Assembly (NCBI RefSeq): GCF_027125355.1
Contig: NZ_CP114052.1
Coordinates: forward strand, 1,612,001-1,676,000
Direction: 5' to 3'
Length of the DNA stretch: 64,000 bases
Origin: Peptostreptococcus equinus
GTDB lineage: Bacteria > Bacillota > Clostridia > Peptostreptococcales > Peptostreptococcaceae
Shown here in pieces: positions 8,861 to 18,184 of the stretch. A program made the translations under genes and the position numbers. Position 1 is the first letter of the stretch, and each line of letters opens with the position of its first letter. The notes under the pieces are model-generated. The model was not told the DNA's origin. It was given only the letters and a program-made list of their open reading frames with translations, and did not search any database.

Positions 8861-9538
8861 TTATCCTAACATTATCTTTTCTAGCTTTAATGGTTCTATA
8901 TATTCTTCACCCTTGTACGCTCTCATGTTACCACCAGATATTTCGTCTATTAGAGCTACTTTTCCATCTACCATACCGAATTCAAATTTAATATCATATA
9001 ATTCCAATTCCTTTTTTGCTAATTCATTTTTAACTACTTCACCTATTTGAAGAGCTAATTTTGCAAGTTCTTCATATTCCTCTTCTGTCATTATATTTAA
9101 TATTGCTAGAGCATCTTTTGTTATTAAAGGATCATTTTTATCATCGTCTTTTAATGTTACTTCTACATATGGAGGAATTTTGGTACCTGATTCAATATAG
9201 CTTCCATATCTTCTAATAAATGAACCCACTGCTCTATAACGAACAATCACTTCTACACCTTGACCGAAAACTTTAGCTTTTTTAACTACAGCTTCATTCT
9301 TGTCTACATTTGCTGACACATAATGTGTATTAAGACCCATAGCATTTAATTTTTCATAGAAAAACTTTGTCATCGCCACTGCTGAACGTCCTGCGCCTTC
9401 TATTTGAAGCCCTACCTGATTTTCACCTGGATCAAATACTCCATCTTTGCCTGTAACATCATCTTTGAACTTTAATAATACATTCTTTTCATCAATTTCA
9501 TAAACATCTTTGGTCTTACCTGTATAAATTTTATTCAT
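8861..9538 (-). CDS. purC: Phosphoribosylaminoimidazole-succinocarboxamide synthase
   Basis: Cytoplasmic enzyme of purine synthesis that joins CAIR and aspartate using ATP to give SAICAR. From the ATG at 9538, directly behind AGGAGG, it is 225 residues and begins MNKIYTGKTKDVYE, the typical start; a 13-residue upstream extension in the same frame has no ribosome binding site. Family motifs include GRSAVAMTKFF, VIVRYRAVGSFIRRYG, YDIKFEFG and LIDEISGGNMR. It stands alone rather than within a pur operon, with its own terminator downstream. Confidence 0.95.
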   Translation of the reverse strand: MNKIYTGKTKDVYEIDEKNVLLKFKDDVTGKDGVFDPGENQVGLQIEGAGRSAVAMTKFFYEKLNAMGLNTHYVSANVDKNEAVVKKAKVFGQGVEVIVRYRAVGSFIRRYGSYIESGTKIPPYVEVTLKDDDKNDPLITKDALAILNIMTEEEYEELAKLALQIGEVVKNELAKKELELYDIKFEFGMVDGKVALIDEISGGNMRAYKGEEYIEPLKLEKIMLG

Positions 9539-9719
9539 TTTATCCTCCTGTGAATACAATATTAGCCTTATGTTCAAAACACATACAAATCACGCACATT
9601 TTCATTACTTAATTTATAAATGTTCGCTATTTAATTTTATATTATTATCTCATATAGAATATGGTTAGTCAATTATTTTCGTACATTTTTTATTTTTTTT
9701 GCACAAATTTTCGTATTTT

Positions 9720-9754
9720 AAAAGCAACTAGAATTAAAAATTCTAGTTGCTTTT
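9720..9754 (-). terminator. Terminator after the metallophosphoesterase gene
   Basis: Perfect 16-base inverted repeat AAAAGCAACTAGAATT with a 3-base loop, ending in a T-run on both strands. It lies just past the stop at 9798 and could also insulate purC. Confidence 0.85.
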
Positions 9755-9797
9755 AATTTTAGAATAATATATTTAAAATTCTTATAAATCTTAAGCT

Positions 9798-10739
9798 CTA
9801 ATTTATTTCAAAGCCAGATAATATCGCATCTTCAATATTATCTGCAGTTCCTTTTATTATTCTTTCTCTATAAGAAATAGACGCTGGCGAATTATTAGGC
9901 CATACATTATCAAACCAATCTACAAATTCATTTATATTATAATTTACAGCCAAAGCTTCTATATAAATATAATCTATTTTACTACTATAAATGGCTTTTT
10001 CAGACTTACATTTTGATATTCTAGTAATTATTCCATAGTGTTTATCCTTAAAATTCGGCATACCACTAGCACCATTATTAATTACCGCAAAATTTTCCAA
10101 CTTTAAAGCTACTGGAGCACAGGTATGAGTAGATGCAATAACATCAATATCATTATCTTTAAACCAAGAAATAAGTTCATTTTGTCTATTTATATCTAAT
10201 AAGTTTTCTCTAGAGCACTCCCACCCTGCTAAGGATTTTTCATCTCCATGAGTTATGGCGATTCTTTTATCACCAACTTTGACTATACATATTTTTTGTC
10301 TTTTTTTAATTTCATCTTTAATTTTGCTATTTATATCTACCATATCTTTCATTTCTTGGTGTATAATATTGGATCTCTTAACCACATCATCATCTACACA
10401 TCCTGGATAAGAACATCCACATCCAACATTAATATCCTTATCTCTTATCAGCTCTGATTCAACATTTCCTAATAAAGGTATATGAGTCCTAACAAAATTT
10501 TCTATTCTTACAAAATCCTCATAATCTTTATCAAACCAATGTATATCTCCATTAAATATTATTATACAATCACTTTTTTCTGATTTAACTATTTTATCAA
10601 TTTCTTCTAGAGCTTGATAATTACCATATAAACCACCTACTATATATACAGTATCACAAATTATATCATTTTCTTTCTTAGCAAAAAGGCTCTGATCAAT
10701 ATTATAGTCTAAAGGACAAGATCTACCAGGAATATTCAT
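9798..10739 (-). CDS. Metallophosphoesterase family protein
   Basis: Calcineurin-like metallophosphoesterase of 313 residues, substrate unknown. Metal-binding motifs appear in order: GGLYGN (variant of GDxHGN, residues 35-40), FNGDIHW (GD motif), LLGNVE (GNHE-like), ITHGD and ASTHTCAP (GHxH-like). The first motif lacks the usual Asp and His, so the metal site is not canonical. A Cys-rich insert GCGCSYPGC around residues 106-114 is unusual. It follows the sodium:solute symporter by 22 bases and is probably co-transcribed, suggesting the phosphoesterase acts on or signals about the imported solute; this is inference. Confidence 0.8.
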   Translation of the reverse strand: MNIPGRSCPLDYNIDQSLFAKKENDIICDTVYIVGGLYGNYQALEEIDKIVKSEKSDCIIIFNGDIHWFDKDYEDFVRIENFVRTHIPLLGNVESELIRDKDINVGCGCSYPGCVDDDVVKRSNIIHQEMKDMVDINSKIKDEIKKRQKICIVKVGDKRIAITHGDEKSLAGWECSRENLLDINRQNELISWFKDNDIDVIASTHTCAPVALKLENFAVINNGASGMPNFKDKHYGIITRISKCKSEKAIYSSKIDYIYIEALAVNYNINEFVDWFDNVWPNNSPASISYRERIIKGTADNIEDAILSGFEIN

Positions 10740-10761
10740 TTTATCATCTCCATAATAGTTT

Positions 10762-12132
10762 TTATATTTTATATTTACTCAACAAACCAGGAATAATATA
10801 TCCTATATTACATAATATTAAACCATATAAATTTACTCCTAGCAACATTGCATTTTCTCCATTGCCAATAGCAAAAATTGATGGAATTATATTTAAAGTT
10901 AGTGCAAACCCTAAAATTATTCCACACCAAAAACTTAAATGGAATCCTAGCTTGGTTGGTTTTACTATACCATGCAATATAAATATAGGTGCAAGTCCAA
11001 TAACCATTGTTCCACTTATTGTTGTAGCTTTTAAGATATTTGTTCCTATTATCATAGGCAAGTTACCAATAATTGCCATAACAACCATTATTATCATACC
11101 CATGGTAATAGCTTTTTTACCCAAATTTTTTCCTGCCATATTGGGAAGATCATAGGCAGTTAGTTTTGCAATACTTGAAAAAGTTGAATCTAATGTTGAA
11201 CCAGCTGCAGATACCATTACCATTATCATTAATAAATATGCAGTTACACCCATTGTCCTTCCTAAGTCAGCAGGAACATTATCTGAAAGTGGTAATGCTA
11301 CTAACTTTGCATGTATTCCAATAAAGCTAAATACTAAAATAGCTATAAATCCCAAAACACCTGATACAACAAAGGCTTTTAGCATGGTCTTTTCTTCAGA
11401 AATAAATCCTCTATCAGTCAATACAGGATCATGGAACGGATAAGAAAAAATTTGCAAACATGAAACTAAAAGCATATCTACACCTGCATCTAATTTCCAG
11501 TTGCCACTATAAACAAAATCTCCAATAGAGTGTTTTGGTATTATTAATCCAATTATCCACACCACGAAAAATACAAATATTATCGCTTGTATAGCATCTG
11601 TAAATATAGAACTTCTAAGTCCACCTTTCATAGAGTATACAAGAGTAATAATTGTGAATACTAAAGCCGCAAATATAAATTCTTTACTTGTAGATTTTCC
11701 ATAATATCCACCAACTACTGAAGTGTTACTCCAAACCTCATTAAATAACCTAATCAAGATTGCTGCTGCAAAGGCAATTGCAGCACCTTTGCCATAATTA
11801 TTGGTAATGAAACTAACTATACCCGTCGCACCAAACTTTCTACGTAATCTATAGATTACGAAGCCAGCTAAGGGTATACATAGCCAATAAGTTGCATAGG
11901 CAATACCCCCGACTATACCATACTTAGCTCCCAGGTTGGCAGCATTTGTTACTGACTTAGCAAAAATCCAACTAATAAAAATACTCGCTGTCAACATAAA
12001 AGTACTAGCAGGTTTACCTTCTTTATCCTCTCCTTTGAAAAAACCTCCAACTGTCGTAGTCTTTGGAGACAAGAACATCATTATTATTCCATAAATGATC
12101 AGAAACCCCCAAAACATAAATCCAATATTCAT
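10762..12132 (-). CDS. Sodium:solute symporter (SSS family)
   Basis: Integral membrane importer driven by the sodium gradient; substrate not readable from sequence. The 456-residue protein has about 12-13 hydrophobic segments. Family features include the early GGFFKGEDK loop, SMKGGLRSSIFTDAIQ (the SSS signature-like region) and SAAGSTLDSTFSSIAKL. The start is taken at the ATG at 12132, seven bases behind GGGGG; an in-frame ATG five codons earlier has no ribosome binding site. It leads the metallophosphoesterase gene in an apparent two-gene operon. Confidence 0.88.
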   Translation of the reverse strand: MNIGFMFWGFLIIYGIIMMFLSPKTTTVGGFFKGEDKEGKPASTFMLTASIFISWIFAKSVTNAANLGAKYGIVGGIAYATYWLCIPLAGFVIYRLRRKFGATGIVSFITNNYGKGAAIAFAAAILIRLFNEVWSNTSVVGGYYGKSTSKEFIFAALVFTIITLVYSMKGGLRSSIFTDAIQAIIFVFFVVWIIGLIIPKHSIGDFVYSGNWKLDAGVDMLLVSCLQIFSYPFHDPVLTDRGFISEEKTMLKAFVVSGVLGFIAILVFSFIGIHAKLVALPLSDNVPADLGRTMGVTAYLLMIMVMVSAAGSTLDSTFSSIAKLTAYDLPNMAGKNLGKKAITMGMIIMVVMAIIGNLPMIIGTNILKATTISGTMVIGLAPIFILHGIVKPTKLGFHLSFWCGIILGFALTLNIIPSIFAIGNGENAMLLGVNLYGLILCNIGYIIPGLLSKYKI

Positions 12133-12275
12133 AATAACCCCCTTCATTTTATTTGTTCATTTAAAAATATATCATAAATTTTGAATCAAATGAATTCTTT
12201 TATCAACAATAATTATTCATTTTTACTATTTGTTTTTATGCATATTATAGATATTTTCTATTTTTATAATATAAT

Positions 12276-12308
12276 AAAAGAGCCAGTAAAAAATAATACT
12301 AGACTCTT
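12276..12308 (-). terminator. Terminator after the Ldh2-type dehydrogenase gene
   Basis: Imperfect stem AAGAG...AGTA/TACT...CTCTT with a small internal loop, followed by TTTTATTA on the minus strand, about 30 bases past the stop at 12340. Confidence 0.65.
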
Positions 12309-12339
12309 CTATTAAAGTATCTTGATTTTAAAATGAGGG

Positions 12340-13419
12340 CTAAATATTAATTCCAAATTCCATATTCAGTTCTTTGGCTAAACTTTTCATTTCTTCTATC
12401 GTCTTTGGAAGAATTGGAATTCCTGATTTAATTCTTTCTTGATATGTTTCTTTTTCTTTTTCCCCATGTGTGTATATTCTTTCCTGACCATAGGCTTTTT
12501 CACTATCTCTAACTTCCTGTAGATAAGTACTCCATTTCTTAGTAATCTTTTTAGGATCTCCAAATAAATTCGGGTCTATGGCCATGAAATAATGGCAAAT
12601 TCCCATCATACCATCTTCTTCAGTGTGATTTGAAGTAGTCCCATCAGATAATACTCCAGTTAAAAATTCGACCAATAAAGAGAAACCAAATCCCTTGTGA
12701 CTACCAAATAGCTGGCTTGATCCACCCACTGGATATAGGCCTCCTTCTCTATTCATTATATTATCGAAAAGATGCTGAGGATTTACTTCATCCTTACCTT
12801 CTTCATTTATTCCCCAACCTACTGGTAGGTTTATTCCTTTTTTATTTCTAACCTCTACCTTACCGCATGCAACTACAGATGTCGCTATGTCAAAGAAAAA
12901 TTCTGTTGGCTCTGCTGGTATAGATATAGCTATCGGATTAGTGCCCATCATCGGTTTTTTTCCAAAGGTTGGAACTACTACTCTAAATGAATTTGTCGCC
13001 GAAATACCTATTAGGCCTTCTTTACTAGCCAACTGACTGTAATAACCCGCTATACCATAATGATTCGAATTTCTTACAGTTACCATTCCCACTCCAGATT
13101 TTTTAGCTTTCTCAATAGCCAAATCCATAGCATATTTACTCACTACTTGACCCATAGCTTGATTTCCATCTACTACAGCTGATATTCCTGTTTCATGTGC
13201 TACACTAGGTTTATTCCCAACTTTTACAAAGCCCTTATTAATATGCTGTCTATACATTTCTAATCTTTGAGATCCATGTGTGTCGATTCCATACATATCC
13301 GCTGCCATCAATACATCTGTAATTGTCTTAGCATCTTCGTTATCAAAACCAAATTTAACAAAGGCTCTTTGACAATAGTCTCTTAACTCCTCTGATTTAA
13401 CTAAAATTGCCTTCTCCAT
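12340..13419 (-). CDS. Malate/L-lactate/ureidoglycolate dehydrogenase family protein (Ldh2)
   Basis: NAD(P)-dependent 2-hydroxyacid dehydrogenase of the Ldh2/MDH-type fold, 359 residues, cytoplasmic. Family motifs: DMYGIDTHGSQRL near residue 43, VTVRNSNHYGIAGYY, and MMGTNPIAISIP with DIATSVVACGK. Substrates in the family include malate, sulfolactate, ureidoglycolate and diketogulonate and cannot be told apart by eye. Neighbours with an M20 amidohydrolase and a PucR-type regulator make a ureide or acylated amino acid route conceivable, but this is not shown. The ATG follows GGAGGTATAAC. Confidence 0.88.
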   Translation of the reverse strand: MEKAILVKSEELRDYCQRAFVKFGFDNEDAKTITDVLMAADMYGIDTHGSQRLEMYRQHINKGFVKVGNKPSVAHETGISAVVDGNQAMGQVVSKYAMDLAIEKAKKSGVGMVTVRNSNHYGIAGYYSQLASKEGLIGISATNSFRVVVPTFGKKPMMGTNPIAISIPAEPTEFFFDIATSVVACGKVEVRNKKGINLPVGWGINEEGKDEVNPQHLFDNIMNREGGLYPVGGSSQLFGSHKGFGFSLLVEFLTGVLSDGTTSNHTEEDGMMGICHYFMAIDPNLFGDPKKITKKWSTYLQEVRDSEKAYGQERIYTHGEKEKETYQERIKSGIPILPKTIEEMKSLAKELNMEFGINI

Positions 13420-13508
13420 GTTATACCTCCAGATTAAATTTTATAATTACAAATATTTATATTTAAATTTTAACATAGCTACCTTAATAAATTAATAATT
13501 TTTTATAA

Positions 13509-13533
13509 AAAATACATTTTTATAATGTATTTT
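13509..13533. repeat. Hairpin upstream of the dehydrogenase gene
   Basis: Arms AAAATACATT/AATGTATTTT around a 5-base loop, followed by TTTTTTA on the minus strand. It lies between the M20 gene's terminator and the dehydrogenase start and may be a leader terminator or backup terminator. Confidence 0.5.
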
Positions 13534-13651
13534 CTCAATTAATTATTCATAAAGAAAGATTTTTTTATTGTTTTGTAAATAAAATATAAAATATACTGTG
13601 ACAAAAGTAGCTCATTTACATATTTTTTATTTTTATAGATAATTTTTCTAT

Positions 13652-13678
13652 AAAAAAATAGACCCTAAGGTCTATTTT
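13652..13678 (-). terminator. Terminator after the M20 amidohydrolase gene
   Basis: Perfect 10-base stem AAAATAGACC/GGTCTATTTT with a 4-base loop and a long T-run on the minus strand, 20 bases past the stop at 13698. Confidence 0.9.
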
Positions 13679-13697
13679 CAATTAATATTATTAACTT

Positions 13698-14864
13698 TTA
13701 TAAATCACTATCTAAAAAATCTAAAGCAAACTGGGCGAACATAGCTGCTCCGTATTTCATATAATCTTCATCTATTTTGAACTTTTCATGATGTGGAAAG
13801 TATACAGCTCCCTTATCTACATTTCTATAGCCCATATTTATGTATACGCCCTTTGCATGTTGCATGTAGTAAGACATATCTTCTGAAGCCATTATTCTCT
13901 TCATTGGAACATTCTTTCCTTGACCCATCACCTTTTCACAAGTTTTTTCAGCTAATTCTGTCATATCTTCATCATTTCTAAGACTTAAAGTACTCTCTTC
14001 AATCTGAACATCTACAGATATTTCATATGCATCAGCTATAGCCTTTGCATGTCTGATTATAGCTTCATGAACTGTTTTTCTAGCTTCTGGATCAAAGTAC
14101 CTCATTGACATCTCAATATCAGTAAACTTGGAAATAATATTTGGCTTTGTTCCTCCATTGAACTTACCTACTGTTACAACGATTGGCTCCTGAGGGTCTA
14201 CATTTTTTGTAACGATTGATTGTATATCTGTTACAAACATGCAAGCTGGATGAATTGTATCCTTAGCAAGATGTGGTGCTGAACCATGACCAGACACACC
14301 TTCAAATTTCACGAATATTGTATCACAACCAGTCAATACATATCCTGATTCTATGTGAGCATATCCAGCATCCATTCCTGGTAGTCCGTGCATTCCAAAA
14401 CATCCATCCACGCCTTCCATACCGCCAGCTGCTATAATCTTTTTAGCTCCTGAGAAATTCTCTTCACCTTCTTGGAAGAAAAATCTTATTTCACCCTTTA
14501 TATCTTTTTTCATTGTCGATAATATTTTTGCTGCGCCTAAAAGCATAGAAGCATGCGCATCATGACCGCAAGCATGCATTACTCCCTGATTTTTTGACTT
14601 AAAGTCAATATCAGCTTGTTCTATTATTGGAAGTGCGTCCATATCAGCTCTAAGAGCAACTGTCTTTCCTGGCTTTTCTCCTACTAATCTAGCTATTATT
14701 GAAGTATTACCTACTTTTTCTATTTCTAAATCCAATTTTTCTAATTCAGATAAAATTGTAGCCTGTGTTTCGTACTCTTCTCCACTTAGTTCGGGATTTT
14801 CATGTATTTGTCTTCTAATTTTTATAATAAAATCTTCTACTTCTTTTGCCTTATCTAACATCAT
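13698..14864 (-). CDS. M20D-family amidohydrolase
   Basis: Zinc-dependent amidohydrolase of the hippurate hydrolase/IAA-amino acid hydrolase group (peptidase family M20D), 388 residues, probably cytoplasmic. Motifs: RRQIHENPELSGEE at the N-terminus, LRADMDALPI, MHACGHDAHASMLLGAA with metal-binding residues, FFFQEGEEN with the catalytic Glu pair, and GHGSAPHLAKD in the dimerisation domain. It would release an amino acid from an N-acyl or similar amide; the real substrate is unknown. The start is one of two adjacent ATGs behind AAGGGTTG. It precedes the dehydrogenase gene but has its own terminator. Confidence 0.9.
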   Translation of the reverse strand: MMLDKAKEVEDFIIKIRRQIHENPELSGEEYETQATILSELEKLDLEIEKVGNTSIIARLVGEKPGKTVALRADMDALPIIEQADIDFKSKNQGVMHACGHDAHASMLLGAAKILSTMKKDIKGEIRFFFQEGEENFSGAKKIIAAGGMEGVDGCFGMHGLPGMDAGYAHIESGYVLTGCDTIFVKFEGVSGHGSAPHLAKDTIHPACMFVTDIQSIVTKNVDPQEPIVVTVGKFNGGTKPNIISKFTDIEMSMRYFDPEARKTVHEAIIRHAKAIADAYEISVDVQIEESTLSLRNDEDMTELAEKTCEKVMGQGKNVPMKRIMASEDMSYYMQHAKGVYINMGYRNVDKGAVYFPHHEKFKIDEDYMKYGAAMFAQFALDFLDSDL

Positions 14865-14992
14865 ATTATCAACCCTTTCTATATAAAGTTTACATTCTCT
14901 CTTTTCTTTTTTATTACTTAATTTAAAACAGTATATTTATATTATATTCTTTCATTTATAGTTTTTTTAATATCATCATTTTTTATTTTTTA

Positions 14993-16285
14993 TTACTTAG
15001 CTTTGTAAATATTTACTCCATTTGTTTCTTTTGTAAAGAATGAAGCTACCGCACCAACAGCTACTAATGCAATTAATACTGTAAATGCCTTTTGATATCC
15101 CAACATTGGCATTGCCTTGTATGTATCTAATATTGAACCCATAACAACAGGAACTATAGCTGCACCCAAGAATCCAACACAGTTAACTACTCCAGTAGCT
15201 ATACCAGAAAGATTTCTATCATTTACTTCGTTACCTAATGTCCAACACATTGTGAATACTGACATTACAAAACCGAATACAAACAAGAATGGTGTAAGTA
15301 ATGCAAGTGGCAATTTAACAAATATAAATACTACCCAACCTATTAATGTCAATACTGAACATAATATTAAAGGCAATTTTCTATTTTTGAATTTATCTGA
15401 TAAATAACCAATTACTAAACCACTTACTGCTGAACCTATAACTGCTGCTATCACGTAGTTAGCTGCTGAAATTTTACTTACTCCATATGTCGCCATTATG
15501 AATGAAACACCAAATGTTCCAAATAATACTACGTATCCCGTATATAAACCAATATAAGGTATTGAAATTATCCAAGTCCATTTATTTGTCATAACTGACT
15601 TTAACGCCTGTCCAACTTTTATGTTAGCCACTGACTGAGGTCTATTTTCTAATTCATCCATACCTGGAAGTCCCATATCTGATGGATCATCTTTAACCAA
15701 TAATAATACTAATATAGCGAAGAATACCATTCCTACACCCATATATACAAAAGTATTTCTCCATCCAAACATATTTACAGCTATAACCAACGGACTCTGT
15801 GCTATAACTGCTCCCAAGTTAGCTGCTATACCTGCAAATCCTATCATTAATGCAAAGTTCTTTGAGTAAAACCATCTTGACTGAATTTTTATTAGACAAA
15901 TAAATACTACTGATACACCTATACCAACAAAAAATCTCGAAGCATAAGCAACTCCAATACTTGGAGCTAGTCCAAATACTATTGAAGCAACTGCTGCTAA
16001 TAGCGAAAATGAGAACACTGTCTTTTTAGGACCTAACTTGTCTGCCAAAATTCCTGATGGAATCTGCATAATAAAGTAAGCGTAAAAATACATTGACCCA
16101 ATATTTGCAAATTGTGCTGCACCTATATTAAAAGCTTGTTGTAAATCATTTTTTACGACTCCAACTCCCATTCTGTGGAAAGTAACAAATATATACATGA
16201 CAGCAAGTACTGACCATACTACCCATCTATAGCTTTCTACTTTTTTGATTTGTTCTTCCTTTGTTCCTACTAAATCTTTCTTCAT
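14993..16285 (-). CDS. MFS transporter (anion:cation symporter-like)
   Basis: Major facilitator superfamily permease of 430 residues with 12 predicted membrane segments and a central polar loop around residues 200-230. Motif A-like sequences GILADKLGPKKTV and GYLSDKFKNRKLPL are in the expected loops. Such carriers often import organic acids or ureides, but the substrate is not evident. It starts behind AGGAGG. Its promoter region holds two direct repeats placed against the -35 box, and the PucR-type regulator gene lies immediately upstream, so regulation by that protein is likely. Confidence 0.88.
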   Translation of the reverse strand: MKKDLVGTKEEQIKKVESYRWVVWSVLAVMYIFVTFHRMGVGVVKNDLQQAFNIGAAQFANIGSMYFYAYFIMQIPSGILADKLGPKKTVFSFSLLAAVASIVFGLAPSIGVAYASRFFVGIGVSVVFICLIKIQSRWFYSKNFALMIGFAGIAANLGAVIAQSPLVIAVNMFGWRNTFVYMGVGMVFFAILVLLLVKDDPSDMGLPGMDELENRPQSVANIKVGQALKSVMTNKWTWIISIPYIGLYTGYVVLFGTFGVSFIMATYGVSKISAANYVIAAVIGSAVSGLVIGYLSDKFKNRKLPLILCSVLTLIGWVVFIFVKLPLALLTPFLFVFGFVMSVFTMCWTLGNEVNDRNLSGIATGVVNCVGFLGAAIVPVVMGSILDTYKAMPMLGYQKAFTVLIALVAVGAVASFFTKETNGVNIYKAK

Positions 16286-16350
16286 TAAAAACCTCCTACT
16301 ATAATTGCCTTTCTATAAATTTTATTAAATAAATTTCTCTTCTTGAAAAG

Positions 16351-16378
16351 ATTTTAACATTTTAGAAAGTGTTTTCAA
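16351..16378 (-). promoter_or_regulatory. Promoter of the MFS transporter gene
   Basis: Minus strand TTGAAA (16373-16378), 16-base spacer ending in TG-T, then TAAAAT (16351-16356). The weak -10 with an upstream activator-type repeat fits a positively controlled promoter. Confidence 0.6.
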
Positions 16379-16382
16379 TGTG

Positions 16383-16427
16383 CTAAAGATACAAAAAAAT
16401 CCATATTTATTATCCTAAAGATACAAA
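16383..16427 (-). promoter_or_regulatory. Direct repeats, candidate PucR-type activator sites
   Basis: The 13-mer TTTGTATCTTTAG (minus strand) occurs twice, at 16415-16427 and 16383-16395, exactly 32 bases apart, about three helical turns. The proximal copy ends four bases before the -35 box of the MFS promoter, the placement expected of an activator that touches RNA polymerase. The distal copy overlaps the terminator of the regulator gene. Confidence 0.6.
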
Positions 16428-16436
16428 CATGGATTT
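16395..16436 (-). terminator. Terminator after the PucR-type regulator gene
   Basis: Arms AAATCCAT and ATGGATTT enclose about 26 bases, with a run of seven T on the minus strand. The long loop makes it weaker than its neighbours; it coincides with the direct repeats of the MFS promoter. Confidence 0.5.
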
Positions 16437-16534
16437 GATTTCTAACAATTATTATTAATTATATTTAATAAAACTTACTATTTTATAATTATTATATAAT
16501 GTATAAATATAAAAATTGCTAATTATTATTATAA

Positions 16535-18151
16535 TTAGAGGTTCATTTGATATATTTTTAAAGCCAAACCTATACTTAGCCTTGCTTCTGAATGGCTTAA
16601 ATCTTCAGCTAAGATTGAGCAAATTTTCTTATATCTATATTTAATTGTATTGTAGTGCATATACATTTTCTCTGCTGTAGTTTTAAGATTCCAATCATTT
16701 TCAGCGATATTAATTAGAGTATCTAATAAATCCGAATCATATTTTCGATCATAATCAACTATGCTTCCTATTTTAGAATCACAAAAACTCTTAACATCCT
16801 CATTTTCGTATATAGAGTATAAAACCCTATATACTCCAAGTTCACTATATAACATATAAGCATTTTTCTTAAAAATAACTCTAGCTATTTTTATTGACAT
16901 CTGTGCTTCCTTGTAACTCTCATGTACATCTACTATAGAAGTTTTCTCTTCACCTACTCCAATTGTTACAGTAAAATCATAATTTTCTCTTGTAGACTTT
17001 CTAACTTCCTTGCCACATGCTAATAGATGACTTTTTTCTCTATCTTCTTCCCTATCACTTTGAAGTAAAAAAATTATAGAATCGCTAAGAATTGCATAAA
17101 CAGAGCTTATATAATAAGATTTGACTATTCTAATCACATCATTAAGCATATGCTCTCTTATATTTTCTAATTCATCATTTAATACCTGTGCACTTTGATC
17201 GTTTTTATAAATTTTTAAATATTGTTCTTTAAAATCATCTATGTCTATAACCATGGCTCTAATGTTATTTGTAAACATCCAGCCAAATACCTTTGCTCTA
17301 GCTTCTACTTCTACTTGTGATTTAATATTATTCATTATAATATCGTGAATGAATTCATTCTTGTGCCTATCTTCAATCTGCATACTTGATATTTTCTTTT
17401 GAGTGTCCAAAATCAAAGCTGTATTTGCATGTGATAATGTATTGTAAAGATCTTCCACTTCTATATCTTTATCTATGTCCAAGAATATTATATAACCATA
17501 TATTTTTCTATTAGGTCCAATCTTATAAGTAGATTTTTCTCCTAGCAATATGTTTATCTCTTTTAATTTTTCTTTATTATCACATAAAATGACTTTATTT
17601 TTATAATACAATTTGTCAAAATATTGATCGTAATAACATATATTTTCCTTGAATATTTGACCTATCACATCTACTATTGTACTAGTATCATCACCATTTA
17701 TTACCAATTGTGTAAAGTTATCGTGAACTCTCTCAGATATTTTTATAGCCTCAGACTGTATATCTACTATTCTTGATAAAGTAGGATTTATTACATCCTT
17801 AAATGCCATCTCTATTGGAACATTAACTATTACGAAACCTATTTGATCAGCTAATTCTAAAATATGCATAGGTATATTCTTAAAATACCTCTCTACTTTT
17901 ATAAATAGAGCTACTATACCTGCATCTTTCATTTTTACCAATAAATCATCAAATTCATCTTCGTATTTTTTGAATACATATCCACTTGATAATACTATTT
18001 CGCCACCTTTAGACCAAGGAAATGGATCTGGTGAGTCCATAATTGTTATAGAAGTCACTTCATTATCCAAAGCACTATTTCCCGCAAGTACTTCAAAATT
18101 TTTAAAGTCTGGAGTTTTTAATATGTCTCTAACGCTAATATAATTATTCAT
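16535..18151 (-). CDS. PucR-family transcriptional regulator
   Basis: Cytoplasmic regulator with the PucR/CdaR layout: an N-terminal PucR sensor domain (starting NNYISVRDILKTPDFKNF, with GGEIVLSSGYVFK), a middle GGDEF-like region, and a C-terminal helix-turn-helix (AENDWNLKTTAEKMYMHYNTIKYRYKKI cut into its usual two helices). It is 538 residues from the ATG at 18151, preceded by GGATAG; an upstream in-frame TTG has poor spacing. Family members activate purine, sugar-acid or amino acid catabolic genes. It lies 33 bases behind the M18 peptidase gene and just upstream of the MFS gene. Confidence 0.9.
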   Translation of the reverse strand: MNNYISVRDILKTPDFKNFEVLAGNSALDNEVTSITIMDSPDPFPWSKGGEIVLSSGYVFKKYEDEFDDLLVKMKDAGIVALFIKVERYFKNIPMHILELADQIGFVIVNVPIEMAFKDVINPTLSRIVDIQSEAIKISERVHDNFTQLVINGDDTSTIVDVIGQIFKENICYYDQYFDKLYYKNKVILCDNKEKLKEINILLGEKSTYKIGPNRKIYGYIIFLDIDKDIEVEDLYNTLSHANTALILDTQKKISSMQIEDRHKNEFIHDIIMNNIKSQVEVEARAKVFGWMFTNNIRAMVIDIDDFKEQYLKIYKNDQSAQVLNDELENIREHMLNDVIRIVKSYYISSVYAILSDSIIFLLQSDREEDREKSHLLACGKEVRKSTRENYDFTVTIGVGEEKTSIVDVHESYKEAQMSIKIARVIFKKNAYMLYSELGVYRVLYSIYENEDVKSFCDSKIGSIVDYDRKYDSDLLDTLINIAENDWNLKTTAEKMYMHYNTIKYRYKKICSILAEDLSHSEARLSIGLALKIYQMNL

Positions 18152-18184
18152 ATATTTTCTATCCAACTCTCTTAATTAATACTA

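Noticed and set aside
9578..9719. PurR-type boxes upstream of purC (for example AGCGAACATTT on the minus strand)
   Set aside because: Only one half-convincing site and no correctly spaced inverted partner.
12340..16285. Allantoin/ureide operon assignment for the dehydrogenase, M20 and MFS genes
   Set aside because: Family members act on many substrates and each gene has its own terminator; no allantoinase or allantoate-specific motif is visible.
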